A stretch of DNA of 64,000 bases, taken from contig CM040424.1 of NCBI GenBank assembly GCA_022702705.1, positions 140,541,665 through 140,605,664 of the forward strand. Direction: 5' to 3'. The notes below the pieces were generated by a model. That model saw only the letters and a list, made by a program, of their open reading frames with translations, had not been told where the DNA came from and did no database searches. Source of the stretch: Papilionanthe hookeriana x Papilionanthe teres. Its lineage: Eukaryota; Streptophyta; Magnoliopsida; Asparagales; Orchidaceae. Below, in pieces: positions 1-11,200 of this stretch. Each line of letters starts with the position of its first letter. Position 1 is the first letter of the stretch. Made by a program: the position numbers and the translations under genes.

Positions 1-327
1 AATTTGGCAAGATGTAAATTAGGATCTTCAGTTGGTGCTCCCTCAAACTGATTATTAGATACCATTTGGATAATAGTAGGTTTATGTTTAAATGAATTAG
101 CAGCTACAGCAGGGTGTTGAATACTACATTAAGTTCATCCACTATAGGGTTAGCATAACCTCTTACAGTTCTAAATTCTTGATGGATTTCAACATTTTGA
201 TGATCTTGATTAACCATTTCTTGAATATTTTTATCTTTTTCTAATTTTTTAATTTTTTGATTTTTTTGATAGTTCTCTTTAATTCATAATCACAAGGCAC
301 AAGTTCCTCAGAACCTAAACTACGCAT
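1..327 (-). pseudogene. Athila-like gag N-terminus, 3' part outside window
   Basis: Read on the - strand from an ATG at 325-327, the frame starts MRSLGSEELVPCDYELK and soon hits a stop. After a shift of frame it gives QFEGAPTEDPNLHLA, which matches the conserved gag motif of plant Athila-type Ty3/gypsy elements (consensus about QFxGxPxEDPNxHL). Gag forms the cytoplasmic virus-like particle of the retrotransposon. The ATG lies about 100 bases downstream of the primer binding site at 428-445, as expected for a leader. At least one stop and one frameshift break it, so this is a decayed copy. The rest of the element lies left of position 1. The lineage rests on the gag motif plus the adjacent primer site and LTR; I could not run a profile search. 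Confidence 0.7.
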
Positions 328-427
328 ACAAAATTAAGAAAATAAAATAAAACATACTAACAAAAATAATGAAAAGTAAAAACTTAATTTTTCTTAAATT
401 TTCTTAAGATAAAATTTTAATTAATTT

Positions 428-445
428 CCCTGGCAACGACGCCAA
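428..445 (-). other. Primer binding site, tRNA-Asp type
   Basis: On the - strand the sequence reads TTGGCGTCGTTGCCAGGG, close to the canonical Athila primer site TGGCGCCGTTGCCGGGGA, which pairs with the 3' end of tRNA-Asp. It lies a few bases inside the CA end of the LTR at 451. A second, weaker version of the motif occurs about 85 bases further on (around 517-530), inside the LTR, suggesting a local duplication. Confidence 0.75.
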
Positions 446-450
446 ATACT

Positions 451-2246
451 TGATCCCTGAATATTTATCCATAAATTTTTCAATTTATTATTCTTTCCAA
501 AGATATTATCTCTTCTTTGCAACGACGACAAAAATTTGACTCCGCCGAATATTTAAGCTTATAATTTTGGATAGAAAATTATACTTTAATTATTTATAGT
601 ATGAGATACCACGCAAATATATGTATCATTTATGAAGTAATATAGGACTTTTTTATTAAGCCTTGAGATATCGAACCCACAGGAAAATGTCTAAGATTTT
701 AAAGAATTAAGAAAAATAACTTTTTACATTTTAGAATGATTTTGTAAAGTACGTTTTAAGATATTATGTTTTTCAATTTTTTTTGTATTTTCTTAACAAA
801 AATTAAAGCAAACAACTAAAGTTAACACAAGTATAAAATAGTATGAAAACAAATAAGAATAAAATATATTTTTTCTCTTTCAATGAATCAGTAATAATTA
901 TGGAATTTCATTGTGGAAATATCTAAAATGTGTTGTGCCAAATAGAAGCAATTATATTCTTTACCCTTACTTGGTTCTATAAAGAACATTGGTTAATTTG
1001 TTTTGAAATCTTATAGATGGGTTAGGCAGGAAAGATACTAGCTCTCACTCTAGAGTTATCTCGATTCCCTCCACCTGGGGCTAACATCTCATAACAAAAT
1101 TTTTCACATCAAACTAAATTAGGGGGCTTTAGCCTGTCACTCTTAAGTCCTTTACTTTTACTCCACATTATAAGCATATCTTCCTATTTATTTGCACCCA
1201 ACCATCTGGACTACAATTCTTATTCATACAATTTCATGTGATTCTCTCCAATTGTTGATTAAGACAATACCGTACTAGATCTTACATAATCTCCCAACAA
1301 ACTTTAACATCTTAATTGGCCAAATCAAGAAGTAAAAGAAGTGCAAGGTAGTGAATCATCACAAATTCTCCCAACATTGAAATCCTATACTTCACACAAC
1401 TTTCTTCCATAATTTAATTACTTAATCATTTAAAAGGAGAAAGATAAAGAAAACTACTCAGAATCCATGGACAAAACACAATCACAACTTGATTTAAAAG
1501 TGGAAATCATAGTGAAAACACAACAAGTTTTACTTTAAAACCAAATGTAAAACAAAGATAAACACTTATCTGAAAATCCTCTCCACAAGACTCTTGAAGT
1601 TCCTTTGAAACTTTGCTTTCCCCTTACAAGACATAATAGAGGTTGGCACCCAACTCTGTTGACTCCAAATATATTCGACTCTTAATAAAAACTAGATACA
1701 ATTGATAATAAAAGTGGTGAAGTACAAAGGTGTGCTCTCAATAACTCTCTAACATAAAGTTTACTCTTAACACTAATCACAACCTCCAATAAAAATCATT
1801 TTTCTGATCTTCAAGTCTTCTTTTAAAAATTTTCTAAAAGGTGTCTTGATGTCTCATCAAAATATGTCTAGATTCAATGTATCCACAAAGAATGCATCCA
1901 TCCGTTCAAAATTTAAATGAGTTTTGGATTTGATGAGAAGTTAGTGAAGTTTAAACCCAAGGATGCTTCAAAAACCCCTTCAAATTTGCTCCAAAATTAA
2001 ATAAAATTTGTCACTTTAACTGTGGCGCCTATGCGCCAACTAGTCAGTGCTTAGGCACCAGAGGCCAAATTTGCACATCTTTCAATTTTTGCTCTAAATT
2101 TGAGCCTTTTTTGCTCCTTTCATCATATTCACTCATTTTAATCATATCTGCAAGAAAAACAAAAAAATATCTTCTATTAAAGTGTAATATCATCAAAAAT
2201 AGGTGTAAAAATATGCTTAAAAATACTATATATTTTAGGTATATCA
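451..2246 (-). mobile_element. Athila-like 5' LTR (LTR1)
   Basis: About 1.8 kb. On the + strand it starts TGATCC at 451 beside the primer site and ends GGTATATCA at 2246. On its own strand it therefore starts TGATAT and ends GGATCA. It shares an ordered set of blocks with the LTRs at 3101-4252, 14601-16285, 32426-34010 and about 58525-59930. The blocks are: a CGCAAGTATACGTATC-like block near 613; a GTGCCAAATAGAAGCA block near 936; a TATTTATTTGCACCCA block near 1184; a palindrome TGGCGCCTATGCGCCA at 2023-2038; and a TTAAAGTGTAATATCATC block near 2176. It carries no coding sequence. The right flank is X-derived DNA (X-a). The matching 3' LTR must lie left of the window. Confidence 0.75.
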
Positions 2247-2900
2247 GTAGTCTAAATATTTTTTACGAAATTATTTCTGACGATATTTTCTTTTAAGGAT
2301 GAAGACATGTTTCAATTAGATTTTCTTTACATTTTATAGGACGTGCTAACTCTATTTTGTAGGATGATCAATAACAATGAAATATAATAAAAATTGACAA
2401 TAAAATGACAAAAAATAATAAAATGACAAAATTGAAACTTTTAAGTTAGCCACAAAACCTAAACAAACAACAAAAATGACATAACAATGAAAATAACAAA
2501 AGTGGACTATTAGGAATTCCATCTATAAAATAAAACTGGAACTATTAGGATAGTCACAAAACTTAAAGAAGAAATAACAAAATGATATTAAAACAATGAC
2601 AAATTAAAAACTTTAATGTTGATATGACATTTGACATGACAAAATAATATCTATAGAAGATACCTCATGACATAATATCTTATGAAAAAATGAGATAAAT
2701 ATTAAGAATAAAACATTCGTATGTTCCTAAAATGTATTCAGAAAAATGAGTTTTTAACATTAATCAAGAGTTTTCTTATGCAAAACTAAAATTGTCTAGG
2801 ATGTAATTAACTATAGAAGCTTGCTTCTATAGGAGACGTAAAAAGAACTCAGAATATGTTAAATACCTAAAAATCTCAGGTTACCAGACTCGTGATTTTT
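2247..2900 (-). mobile_element. Degraded fragment of X family (X-a)
   Basis: This stretch has no credible reading frame. On the - strand it shows the X blocks CTATAGTTAATTACATC (around 2800-2830), AAGAAAACTCTTGATTAAT (around 2757-2780) and the TTTTGTGGCTAACTTAAAAG segment (around 2437-2460). They occur in the order found in X-c (22130-23160), but are heavily diverged and partly duplicated: the block around 2437-2460 has a second version around 2545-2570. X-a is probably a very old copy into which LTR1 inserted. Limits are approximate. Confidence 0.5.
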
Positions 2901-3100
2901 CCTAGTAGGATAAGAACATTCTAGAGTTCTCCCAATAAAAATATCACATTACCTTCTCCTATCATTGTCTATTTTGTCCCTTTTCTTTCACTCTTTTTCA
3001 AAAAAGAGATCAAAGACTAGGGTAATAGAAATGACTAGCAACTCCTTGACATTTGATATGACGCCCAGGATTTGGCGACGATCAGAAGCGAAAAATTTTC
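2901..3100. other. Unassigned AT-rich spacer
   Basis: I see no coding sequence and no clear match to the repeats elsewhere in the window. A short GC-richer patch around 3060-3120 (ATGACGCCCAGGATTTGGCG) marks the junction with the truncated LTR that follows. Confidence 0.3.
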
Positions 3101-4252
3101 CATCGCTAACAAGCCCGTCACTCTAAAACCTTCAATTCGACGCCCGTTAAACCATGTTTCACTATTTACTTGCACTCAATTCCCTTGAATTACGTAACTC
3201 ATTCATGGACATTGAATGGATTATCCACTATTGTTGTAGAACACTTAATCCTTTTGGATTTGATGTTTCATAATAGATTTTAACAATTCAATTGGCCAGA
3301 TCGAAAAGTAAATGAAGATTGAAATGGAAAACCATCACAATTTTTTTAACATTTTTACGGCACATCAAATCTCCATCAACACTATACCACATCTCATTGT
3401 AAGAAGAAAGACAAAGAAATATACTCAGAACTCATGAAGAAGATACAATAAAACATGGATTTTATATATAAAAGTAAAGTCATACAAATACAAAAGTAAA
3501 TACAACTTATCTTTTTCTCTTCCCCAAGCAAATTTCTTGTAGTTCCTTTGAATATTTTTCTCTCATCTCTTCAACATTCAATTTCCTCTTTAGAATGCAA
3601 TCTCTCACTTTACTCCTTCTTCTATACTCCTTAGAGAGGAATTCCTCACAATACAAGACTTCTACACACTTTCTTCACACTTACTACAAACCCTAACACT
3701 TTCTCTTCTCCTGTCTCTCACACACTCTCACTCACACCACCTTCTCTCTCACACTCTCACTCACACCACCCTCACTCTCACACTCTCACACTCTCACTCA
3801 CACCACCCTCTCTCTCTCTCTCTTTTGGCATCCAAAATAGTCTAAAATAAGTTAGAAACGAATTCCCCAAGAGTTTCCTCAAGCAACCCTTCAAAAAGTC
3901 ATCCAAATACATTGAATTTAACTTGAACCGAATTTGGGCGCCGGCAGCGCTGGATAAAGCACCAGCAGTACTGGATAGGGCGTTGGCAGCACTGTGCCAC
4001 CAATTAATTGTTTAAAGTCTCTAGAATTGGGTGTCGTCGGCACTCATTCTGGCGTCGGCAGCGCTAGAAGTCAATTTTCTTCATTTTGCTCCTTCTTGAT
4101 CCAAATTTCTTTCTTTTCACTTCCTTCTGCTCCAATCACCTAAAATCATCATACCTGTAGCAAAATATGAAAAATACATTCCTTTAAAGTGCAATATCAC
4201 CAAAAATGTGTTAAATTATATAGCAAAAACCTAATATATTTTTGGTGCATCA
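3101..4252 (-). mobile_element. Truncated Athila-like LTR (LTR2)
   Basis: This carries the same ordered blocks as LTR1 and LTR4 from TATTTACTTGCACTCAATTC (about 3160) to the terminal TTTTTGGTGCATCA at 4239-4252, which is the TGATGCACC start of the LTR on the - strand. The part equivalent to the first 600 or so bases of LTR4 (+ strand view) is missing, so it is a fragment, not a solo LTR. The region equivalent to the LTR1 palindrome is present but scrambled into several GGCGCCGGCAGCGCTGG-like repeats at 3938-4075. Confidence 0.7.
3714..3824. repeat. CT/CA-rich minisatellite inside LTR2
   Basis: Three imperfect units built on CTCTCACTCACACCACC, followed by a run of CT dinucleotides. The array is absent from LTR1, LTR3 and LTR4, so it is a local expansion in this copy. 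Confidence 0.8.
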
Positions 4253-4312
4253 TTGAGCACAATGTAAAAAATTCTTTCATCGGATCCATGTCGGCGCGGG
4301 GTCCTCGGTTGT

Positions 4313-4693
4313 CTAGGGCTCTGTTTCTGTGTGCAATGTGCTGCCATCAGTTTCTTTCAGTTCAAGCTCATAAAACGGCTCTAGAATAGGCAATAGCTTG
4401 AGGGCTAACTCTTGAGCCTGTGTCTTCTCCATCCTGACCAAGAGGTGACACTTTCGGTAATTTGCATTTCTTCTTTGTGTATGTGCCATTGGCGCTTCTG
4501 GAACTCTCTCAATTATAGTGGCGACGAGACCACCATTTGGAATAGTGATCATGGACGGAATTTGACTGTGTCTATCGGCAAGAAGGTGTGAGTCAACAAA
4601 ACCTCCAACACCTCCATGCCCTGAAGTCCATCTGGCCTCCTCACGACCAATTTTCTTCTTTGATCTCATATTTGCAACCTCCTTAGAGCACAA
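4313..4693 (-). CDS. Unidentified 126-codon ORF downstream of Tat integrase
   Basis: An open frame on the - strand begins MCSKEVANMRSKKKIG and ends at a stop at 4313. It lies about 265 bases beyond the end of the integrase frame, in the same orientation. The spacer between them is very AT-rich and ends with a pyrimidine tract plus TTGTGTAG, about 30-60 bases before the ORF, which resembles a splice acceptor. The product is basic at its N-terminus and shows no motif I recognise. Some Tat-lineage elements are known to carry extra ORFs outside gag-pol, so this may be such an ORF, captured host DNA, or chance. I do not assign a function. Confidence 0.35.
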   Translation of the reverse strand: MCSKEVANMRSKKKIGREEARWTSGHGGVGGFVDSHLLADRHSQIPSMITIPNGGLVATIIERVPEAPMAHTQRRNANYRKCHLLVRMEKTQAQELALKLLPILEPFYELELKETDGSTLHTETEP

Positions 4694-4957
4694 GGTCCAA
4701 GCTATTTTTTAGAAGCAAATACCAACTTACGGCCTGACACTTCCTACACAAGAAAATAGGGAGAAATTTTAGTTAGTATTTTGCACGAACAAGAATAATA
4801 ACAAACTTATTATTATTTATTATTATAATTCTTATAATTATTAATTTTTTTTAGCAATTTTATGATTATTTTGATGCCATTATCTTATTTAATATGAACA
4901 AAATTTAGAGATTTAACAAGCGTATTTTATCTTGTGAGAAAATTTATTTTATTTCGT

Positions 4958-5356
4958 TCAACTTCGTTTTATTACAAAATTTGGACCCAGGCATAGACAC
5001 TGGCCACATGGCTCATTTTTGAACAATCTTCCCCCTTTTAGAATCTCTTTACGTTTGTAGTACTTAATCAGGTAACGCACATTTATCGATAACATGGTTC
5101 TATCCCCTTTAGAATCCAGTAGCTGGTACGACCCACTGAAGTAAACCTTCTCCGCCACAAATGGTCCTTCCCAGGTTGGTTCAAATTTTCCATGTATTTT
5201 ACAGTGTGCAAGAATAGGCCTTCTAAGAACAAGAATAAGGTCACCAACTTTGAACGACCTCAGGCAAACCAATTTTTCATGGATATGAGTCATCTTTGCT
5301 TGATAAAGCTCCAAATTTTGTTGCGTGAGCAATCTCTTCCCTTCAAGACTTTCCAA
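4958..5356 (-). pseudogene. Tat integrase C-terminal domain
   Basis: The frame contains VGDLILVLRRP, then TWEGPFVAEKVYFSGSYQL and LSINVRYLIKYY. This is the GPY/F-type chromatin-contacting tail of Ty3/gypsy integrases in its Tat form (consensus about WEGPYxVxxVxxxGxYxL). It belongs to the same polypeptide as the segments at 5366-5617 and 5654-6120 but is separated by a frame change near 5360. The frame ends at 4958, close to where Tat integrases usually stop, so the C-terminus is essentially complete. Its role in an active element would be binding viral DNA and target chromatin. Confidence 0.8.
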
Positions 5357-5365
5357 CTCTGCAAG

Positions 5366-6120
5366 TCAGATTTTGGCATTCTCTTCTTGTGTAACCTGAT
5401 TGGCAATGGTAATCCTGAGAGATGGTAGCTGAACCTCTAAAGCAAGTACTGCCTCGGACATGTACATAAGTGCATAAGGTGTAGACTGCATCGACGTTCT
5501 GACAGTCATTTTGTATGCCCATAATGATTCAAGCAACTTCTCGTGCCATCCTCTTTTATTGTCATTAAGTGTCTTCTTTAAGATCTGGATGAGTGTCTTG
5601 TTGAAGTCTTCTACCAAGCCATTTTCTTTCAGATATTAGATGGTTGAATACCGTTAATCTATCCAGTACCTTCTGACGAAGTTATTGATCATGGTACACT
5701 TGAAAGCGGACCCATTATCTAAAATGATTCTACATGGTGCACTAAAGCGGTAGAAGTTTTGATTCTTGAAAAATTGTAAGATCTGCTTCTCTGTAACTTC
5801 TCGTAATGAAACTGTCTCTATCCATTTGGTGAAGTAATCCATAGTTGCGAGTATAAACATGTGTCCTTTAGAAGATGGAGGGTCTATTAGACCCACTATG
5901 TCTTTGCCCCAACACTTGAATGGCCACAAGGAGATCGTGGGGTGTAGGACATTCGGAGGTTGATACAAGACCACTCCATGCACTTGGCATTGATGATAAT
6001 TCTTAACTGTGTCTATACAATCTGTGATCATTGCTGGCCAATATTTGCTAAGTCATTTGATTTTAATTTTTATCTTCATCTTTAACTGGTGAGCTCCACA
6101 TAATCCGTCTTATACCTCTT
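5366..6120 (-). pseudogene. Tat integrase: zinc-binding N-terminus and catalytic core
   Basis: Around 6110-5985 the - strand gives GLCGAHQ and, about 25-30 codons later, NYHQCQVHG, the HHCC zinc-binding region. The core follows at 5930-5654: WGKDIVGLIDPP and then ATMDYFTKWIE carry the first catalytic Asp, and IILDNGSAF the second. The third catalytic residue (Glu) is expected a little downstream, between the two open segments (5654 and 5617), where the frame is broken. The second segment includes WHEKLLESLWAYKMTVRTS, the usual post-core motif. Integrase inserts the cDNA into host chromosomes; this copy is inactive because of the frameshifts. Confidence 0.85.
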
Positions 6121-6285
6121 TGACAATTTTTTGTGGTTCTGGTTTGCTGAGACATCTGAGCCACATCTGATCAAAAGATCTTCTATATAGAACGTTATCG
6201 ATTAAGGCATACGACAAAGCCCTCTTCTCAGTCTGATGTGCTGCTGACTTATCTTCCAGCAGTCTTCCTGTTTGTAAATATTTTA

Positions 6286-6900
6286 TCAATGGTTGATGCC
6301 AGTCTCTATGTCGTCTGCCATAGTAGCTGCTATCTCTTCTTTTCCAAGCTTGTGCAAATTGTCAAGGTTGATATGTGACAAAATTTGACATCCTTGTACG
6401 ATGATATCTATAGAATATTCGGGAGGACAAGCCAATTCTTTAGCAAGCTTTGCTAAAGAGTCAGCATGGGCATTGTCCGCTCGAGGAATCCTATAGAACG
6501 CACACTGGGGATCTGCTCCAAAAATTTCATTGTATATCATTGTTATTCTTCTAATCTCGGTTTCAGAATCTTTTACTGTCCTGCCACTTTCTGGACGTGA
6601 GTTGTGAGTCGTCATAAATGGTAGTGTTTGTTATTTTCATAATATTACCAATTCTAATCCTGTGATTAAAGCTTCACATTGTGCTTCATTGTTGGTGCAT
6701 GACTCTGTGGTTGGATAATCTTAATACTCCCTGATCTAGTGTCACAAAGATCAGACCAATTCCTGCTTTACCGAGTATCACTATCTACTGTCCTTTGTCT
6801 CCTTTGGTTGATGACGCTTCATCAAAGTACATTTCCTAATGTCTGATACTGAACTGTTCTACTTGTAGTATCTGTTTGTCTGGTAATTCATCGTTAAGAG
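6286..6900 (-). pseudogene. Second RNase H-like domain of the Tat element
   Basis: The end of the domain is open at 6615-6286 and includes FYRIPRADNAHADSLAKLA, the terminal D-N-x-x-A-D motif of RNase H. Further upstream (6900-6620) a broken frame gives FDEASSTKGDKG, matching the DGSSxxxGxG start of such domains. It lies directly before the integrase, after a first RNase H attached to RT, which is the dual arrangement described for the Tat/Ogre lineage. Several stops interrupt the N-terminal half. It would help remove or process RNA during reverse transcription, but here it is a relic. Confidence 0.75.
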
Positions 6901-7210
6901 GGGACTCAGCTGGTAGTGGGTGCGCCGCAAAGAAATCTGTAAAAATCTGCCCTTCGATAGTGTGAAGGGGCATAAAAGTTATGCCAAATTGCAATAGTAT
7001 CATTTACCACCTTGGTAAATGTCCAGAAAGTGTTGGTCAGATCATCAAATATTGCAACGGGTAAACTTTCGAGATCATGTTGACCTTATAAGACAACATG
7101 TAATGCCTAAGCTTTTGAGCGATGAAAACCATAGCTAGACAATGTTTCTCAATAGGAGGATACTTTCCCTCTACAAGTATTAGACGCTGACTCAAGTAGT
7201 AGAGTGTGTT

Positions 7211-8210
7211 CTACTTACCCACATCATTGACTTGAGCAAGTAAGGCTCTGTGGGAGTCATCTAAGGTTGTGATGTAAAGTATCAATGGTCTACCCAGGAT
7301 AAAGGCTGCCAAAATAGGAGGTGTCATTAGATATTGTTTAATATCTTTGAAAGTCCGTTGGCATGGCTCTCCCCAAATGAATTTGACATCCATTTGAAGT
7401 AATTTTGAAATAGGTAGACACCTTCCTGACAGATTAGATATAAAGCATCTTAAGTATGCCAACTTACCTTGAAAAGAACGTAATTGTTTCAAGGCAATGG
7501 GAGAAGGCATTTCCAAGATAGCTTTAATCTTCTCTAGTTCAATTTCTATTATACGATGATGGACCATGAATCCTAGGAATTTCCCTGAGGTAACGCTAAA
7601 AGCACACTTTAAGCGATTCATCTATTGATTGTAATGTCGTAATCGTTCAAATATGATCTCAAATCACATAAGTGGTTTTCCTTTACTTTGCTCTTGACGA
7701 CCAATTCATCCATGTAGCATTCCACTTGGTTGTGAATATGGTCATCAAAGATCTTTGTCATTGCTCTTTGGTAAGTAGCTTCGGCGTACTTTAACCCAAA
7801 TTGCTTCACGGTGTAGTAGTAAATCCCGATCGGAGTTCTGAATGTTGTAAGCATTGCATCTTCTGGAGCCATCTTGATCTGGTTGTAACCTGAAGATCCA
7901 TCCATGAAAGATAAAATTTCATGTGACGACGCGATGTCCACCATTAATTCTGGTATTGGCAACAGGAATTCGTCCTTTGGGCTTGCCTTGTTTAAATCTT
8001 TGAAGTCGACACACACTCGTATCTATCTATTTTTCTTCTTCACTGGCATGGCATTAGCTAACCATGTTGGATATTGCTCTTCCCGTACGAAGCTAGCGTC
8101 TATTAGTTTTTTTATTTCTGCTGTAATGTTTGTTCTATTTCAAGGCACATTCTTCTGGGAGCTTTCTTTACTGGCGTTGTATTTTGATCCACCCCAAGTC
8201 GCTGAATTGT
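7211..8210 (-). pseudogene. Tat reverse transcriptase plus start of RNase H
   Basis: From about 8210 down, the - strand shows VKKAPRRM, then ASFVREEQYPTWLANAMPV, and in the open frame at 8016-7618 CVDFKDLNKASPKDEF, MDGSSGYNQI and FRTPIGIYYY. These are the finger and palm motifs of Ty3/gypsy RT. The catalytic box reads YMDELVV where YVDDLVV is expected, so the second Asp is Glu. After a frame change at 7620, the frame 7621-7211 gives GKFLGFMVHHRIIEIE (thumb) and ILYITTLDDSHRALLAQ (start of RNase H). The altered active site and frame breaks mark it as dead. RT would copy the element RNA into cDNA in the particle. Confidence 0.9.
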
Positions 8211-8262
8211 GACTTCTATAGATAGTCCTGGCATTTTGTCTGTCAGTGCAAAGAGTTTGTTT

Positions 8263-11200
8263 AGATTTAATTTATATAAATAAAGATAGAAGTTCAGAAA
8301 ATATCATTTTAATTTTAAAATATGAAAACAAATTGATCCCATATAATCAATAGTTTAAATAATCAAGCACTTCACAACAAGACATGTATTTATCCCAAAG
8401 AATGGATACATTGCTTATTGGTGAGGCTTGATCAAATAAACTAAAGTATCTATGAGATCCGTTTGGTCTGCGAACTATTTATGTTGACCGACAAATTCCC
8501 CTATCTAGTATGAAGCAACTAGATATGGTAATATTAACATGGGGACTTTAATTTTCCTATAAGTGCATGCTCCTATAGTTAATTACATCTTAGATAACTG
8601 AAGTCACCTAAGAAAACTCTTGATATATATTAGGAAATGTTTATATTCATGATATCCAAAAGGTAGGGTTCTTCAAGAAAATGTGATAATGGCAAATCCA
8701 ATAGGTGAGTGGCTCGAGTTTGGAACAGTTATTATAAGAATCCAAAGGAAAAGAAAGTTTGGGGAAGAACATAGATCCAAGAAGAATCTTGTGTCTTGCC
8801 AAACTATCATGAAGTTTGTCTTTAATTTGAGATATTTATTTAATGTTTCATCTTGTCAATTTTATTATTTAGGGCTTACATTCACTTGATACCGATCATG
8901 TGAATAGCCTAGAAGATGAGAGGATTTTTGTCATGTCTGATGACAACCTCAGAATCTTAATACAAGTTAGGGCTGATATTGCACAACATGGTTATGCAAA
9001 GGCATAAAGAGATAAAGTGAGGATTTATGCTGCACTAGGCCCACTACCTGAAGTCCTAGGAATTGTTGTTTAATTATAATGAGTTTTGCTGTTGAAGATG
9101 GTTGTGCTGCCCACTGTGCGTACTCCAAGCTCCTCGTCGTAGCAGGTTTAGTTGTAGAAGTGTCAAATTGAATAGATGAGAAAAGTGTCATATTTCAGAA
9201 AGGGTTTAAATTGAGGTGTCTTAATGTTTTATTAGGGGAATATTTAAGTTGATTATAGCGACACCGGTTAGGATACCACGGTTCCCTCGTTCTAGCACCA
9301 CCATTTTCTTCGTATTCACTTAGTCTAGATGAATTTACTAAGCTCGACTCAATGAGTTCCTTAGTTTCCGTTATATCATGGGAAAGCTCGTTAGCAGCCG
9401 TAGGTTACCTCCTTTGAGGTATTCTTGATCATATAAAGAGATGGTCTAATTTTGTTGCAATTGTAGTTTTGTTGTTTTGTTTGTGATTTAAATTTTGAGT
9501 TATCTTATATTTTGATTATTTTAGCGGTGAATTTTATCATGTTTTGATTTTAATTTTTAGTTTTGGTTTTGGTTTTGTGGCTAACCTAAAAGTTTTGGTT
9601 CTCGTGTAGGGTGACATTGTTGTTTATCATGCAAGCTCATAAGCAAGAAAAGTACAATAAAGGAAATACAGAAAAGAAGGTACAACCAACTTATAAAAGT
9701 GTACCTGGAAAGTCTTCTCATTCCTTCACCTGAAACTTTAGTATCTTTTCTATAAACATTTATAATTTTCAAGAAAGAAAAGCCTATAGATAGGTCCTTC
9801 ATGGGCCCGTTAAATCCTATGTCATAACTTGATTGGTCATATTTATTCATTTTAGAGATGCCTTTCTTTAATAAATATGGTAAGTTCAGTTGTCTTACAA
9901 TGTGTCCAAAAAACTTGTGAGAAGGTTTAGGGAATAACTAGATATTTCACAACCCTTTTGAACTTTCTTGAGTTCAGTTGGAGCTATCATAATTTTTAAA
10001 TGATTTATTTATTTCATACCCTTATGCTCAGTGAGCTAATATTTTAATTATCCTGAAAGTGAGATAAATATCACTTGATATTTTATTTATGAATTATGTA
10101 ATTGGGGCCTTTGGAGGTAATTTAATTTATGAAAGAATTTAATCAATTTTGATGGGCTTGTAGTGTTTCAAATATGTTTAAAATTTGTGTTTTCTTTTAT
10201 AAACCTCATTGGTCAAATTTGATTAAGCCTAGCCTCACTGCCAAGCTCTTAAGACTTAGGTGGGTATATTTATAACTTTTAGAAAAGTTAAGTTACATGA
10301 CCATGATTATTGTTAATGCATTGTATCATTATTTTATCATCAACTATGAGTGTTGAATTAGTTATTTATCAACTTCTAAAGTCAACCCCTAACCTTAAGG
10401 ATCATTTAATTTAATTTTCATCCAAATTAATATGATTAATAAAATTAAAGGCTTATCTTTTAATGTGACAAAAATGCGATATTTTCTACCATTTATCCCT
10501 ACATGTATTTCGATCATTCAAACATGTTTATTAAGATTATCCATTGCCCTTTTAACCTTTAAATCAAGCCTACATGTTTAATTAAAGCTAAATCTTCAAA
10601 ATTGCACTTTTACCCCTAAAGGCCTTATCACTTCGTAATTCATTAAATTTAATTCAAATGACTTTAAAATTTTGTATTACCCCACTTATGGGTCAATTAA
10701 ATCATAGAGGAGAAAATGTGATTTTTTTTAATTTAATTTAAATTATATAATTATTTTCATGCAAAATAGAGATTTTTAAGGAAAATTTAATTACTTAGTA
10801 AAAATAAAAAATATATCTGAAATAAAACTATTGGAGGTTCACATAAACCATAGAATCATTTGGACCAAATTTCATAATTTTTTGAACTTCAATTTAATTA
10901 TTATAATTATTTCAATTTTTGGAGTATTAATTAAATATAAAATATTATTTAATTATAAAATCGTGTTTTATACTTTTCTTAAATTTCTCTGAGGTTAGGG
11001 AACCCAGACAACTAAATTTCATATTTTTTTATTTATATTTTAGTTATTAGAATTATTTTAATGAGAAATTTGGGAAATTTCATTTTAACCTTTAAAAATT
11101 AATTTTGACCCTTCAAATTTTAATATATTTATTTAGAGAGTTAGAAAAATTACTCCAATTTTTCTCAAGTGATCAGGAGGCAATTTAGAACATTTTCATC

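Larger units (their letters stand above)
4253..8262 (-). mobile_element. Tat/Ogre-like Ty3/gypsy pol fragment
   Basis: Reading on the - strand from 8262 down, the domains follow the Tat lineage order: the end of the linker before RT (MPGLSIEV), RT, RNase H, a second RNase H-like segment (ending at 6286), integrase with a zinc-binding N-terminus, the catalytic core and the C-terminal GPFVAEKVY module. Gag and protease are missing because X-b begins at 8263. No flanking LTR of its own can be assigned: the LTR at 3101-4252 is of the Athila-like family. Several stops and frameshifts are present throughout. The separate domains are listed below. Confidence 0.85.

Noticed and set aside
428..445. 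Possible tRNA-Asp gene fragment
   Set aside because: Only the 18 bases complementary to the tRNA 3' end are present, directly beside an LTR; it is a primer binding site.
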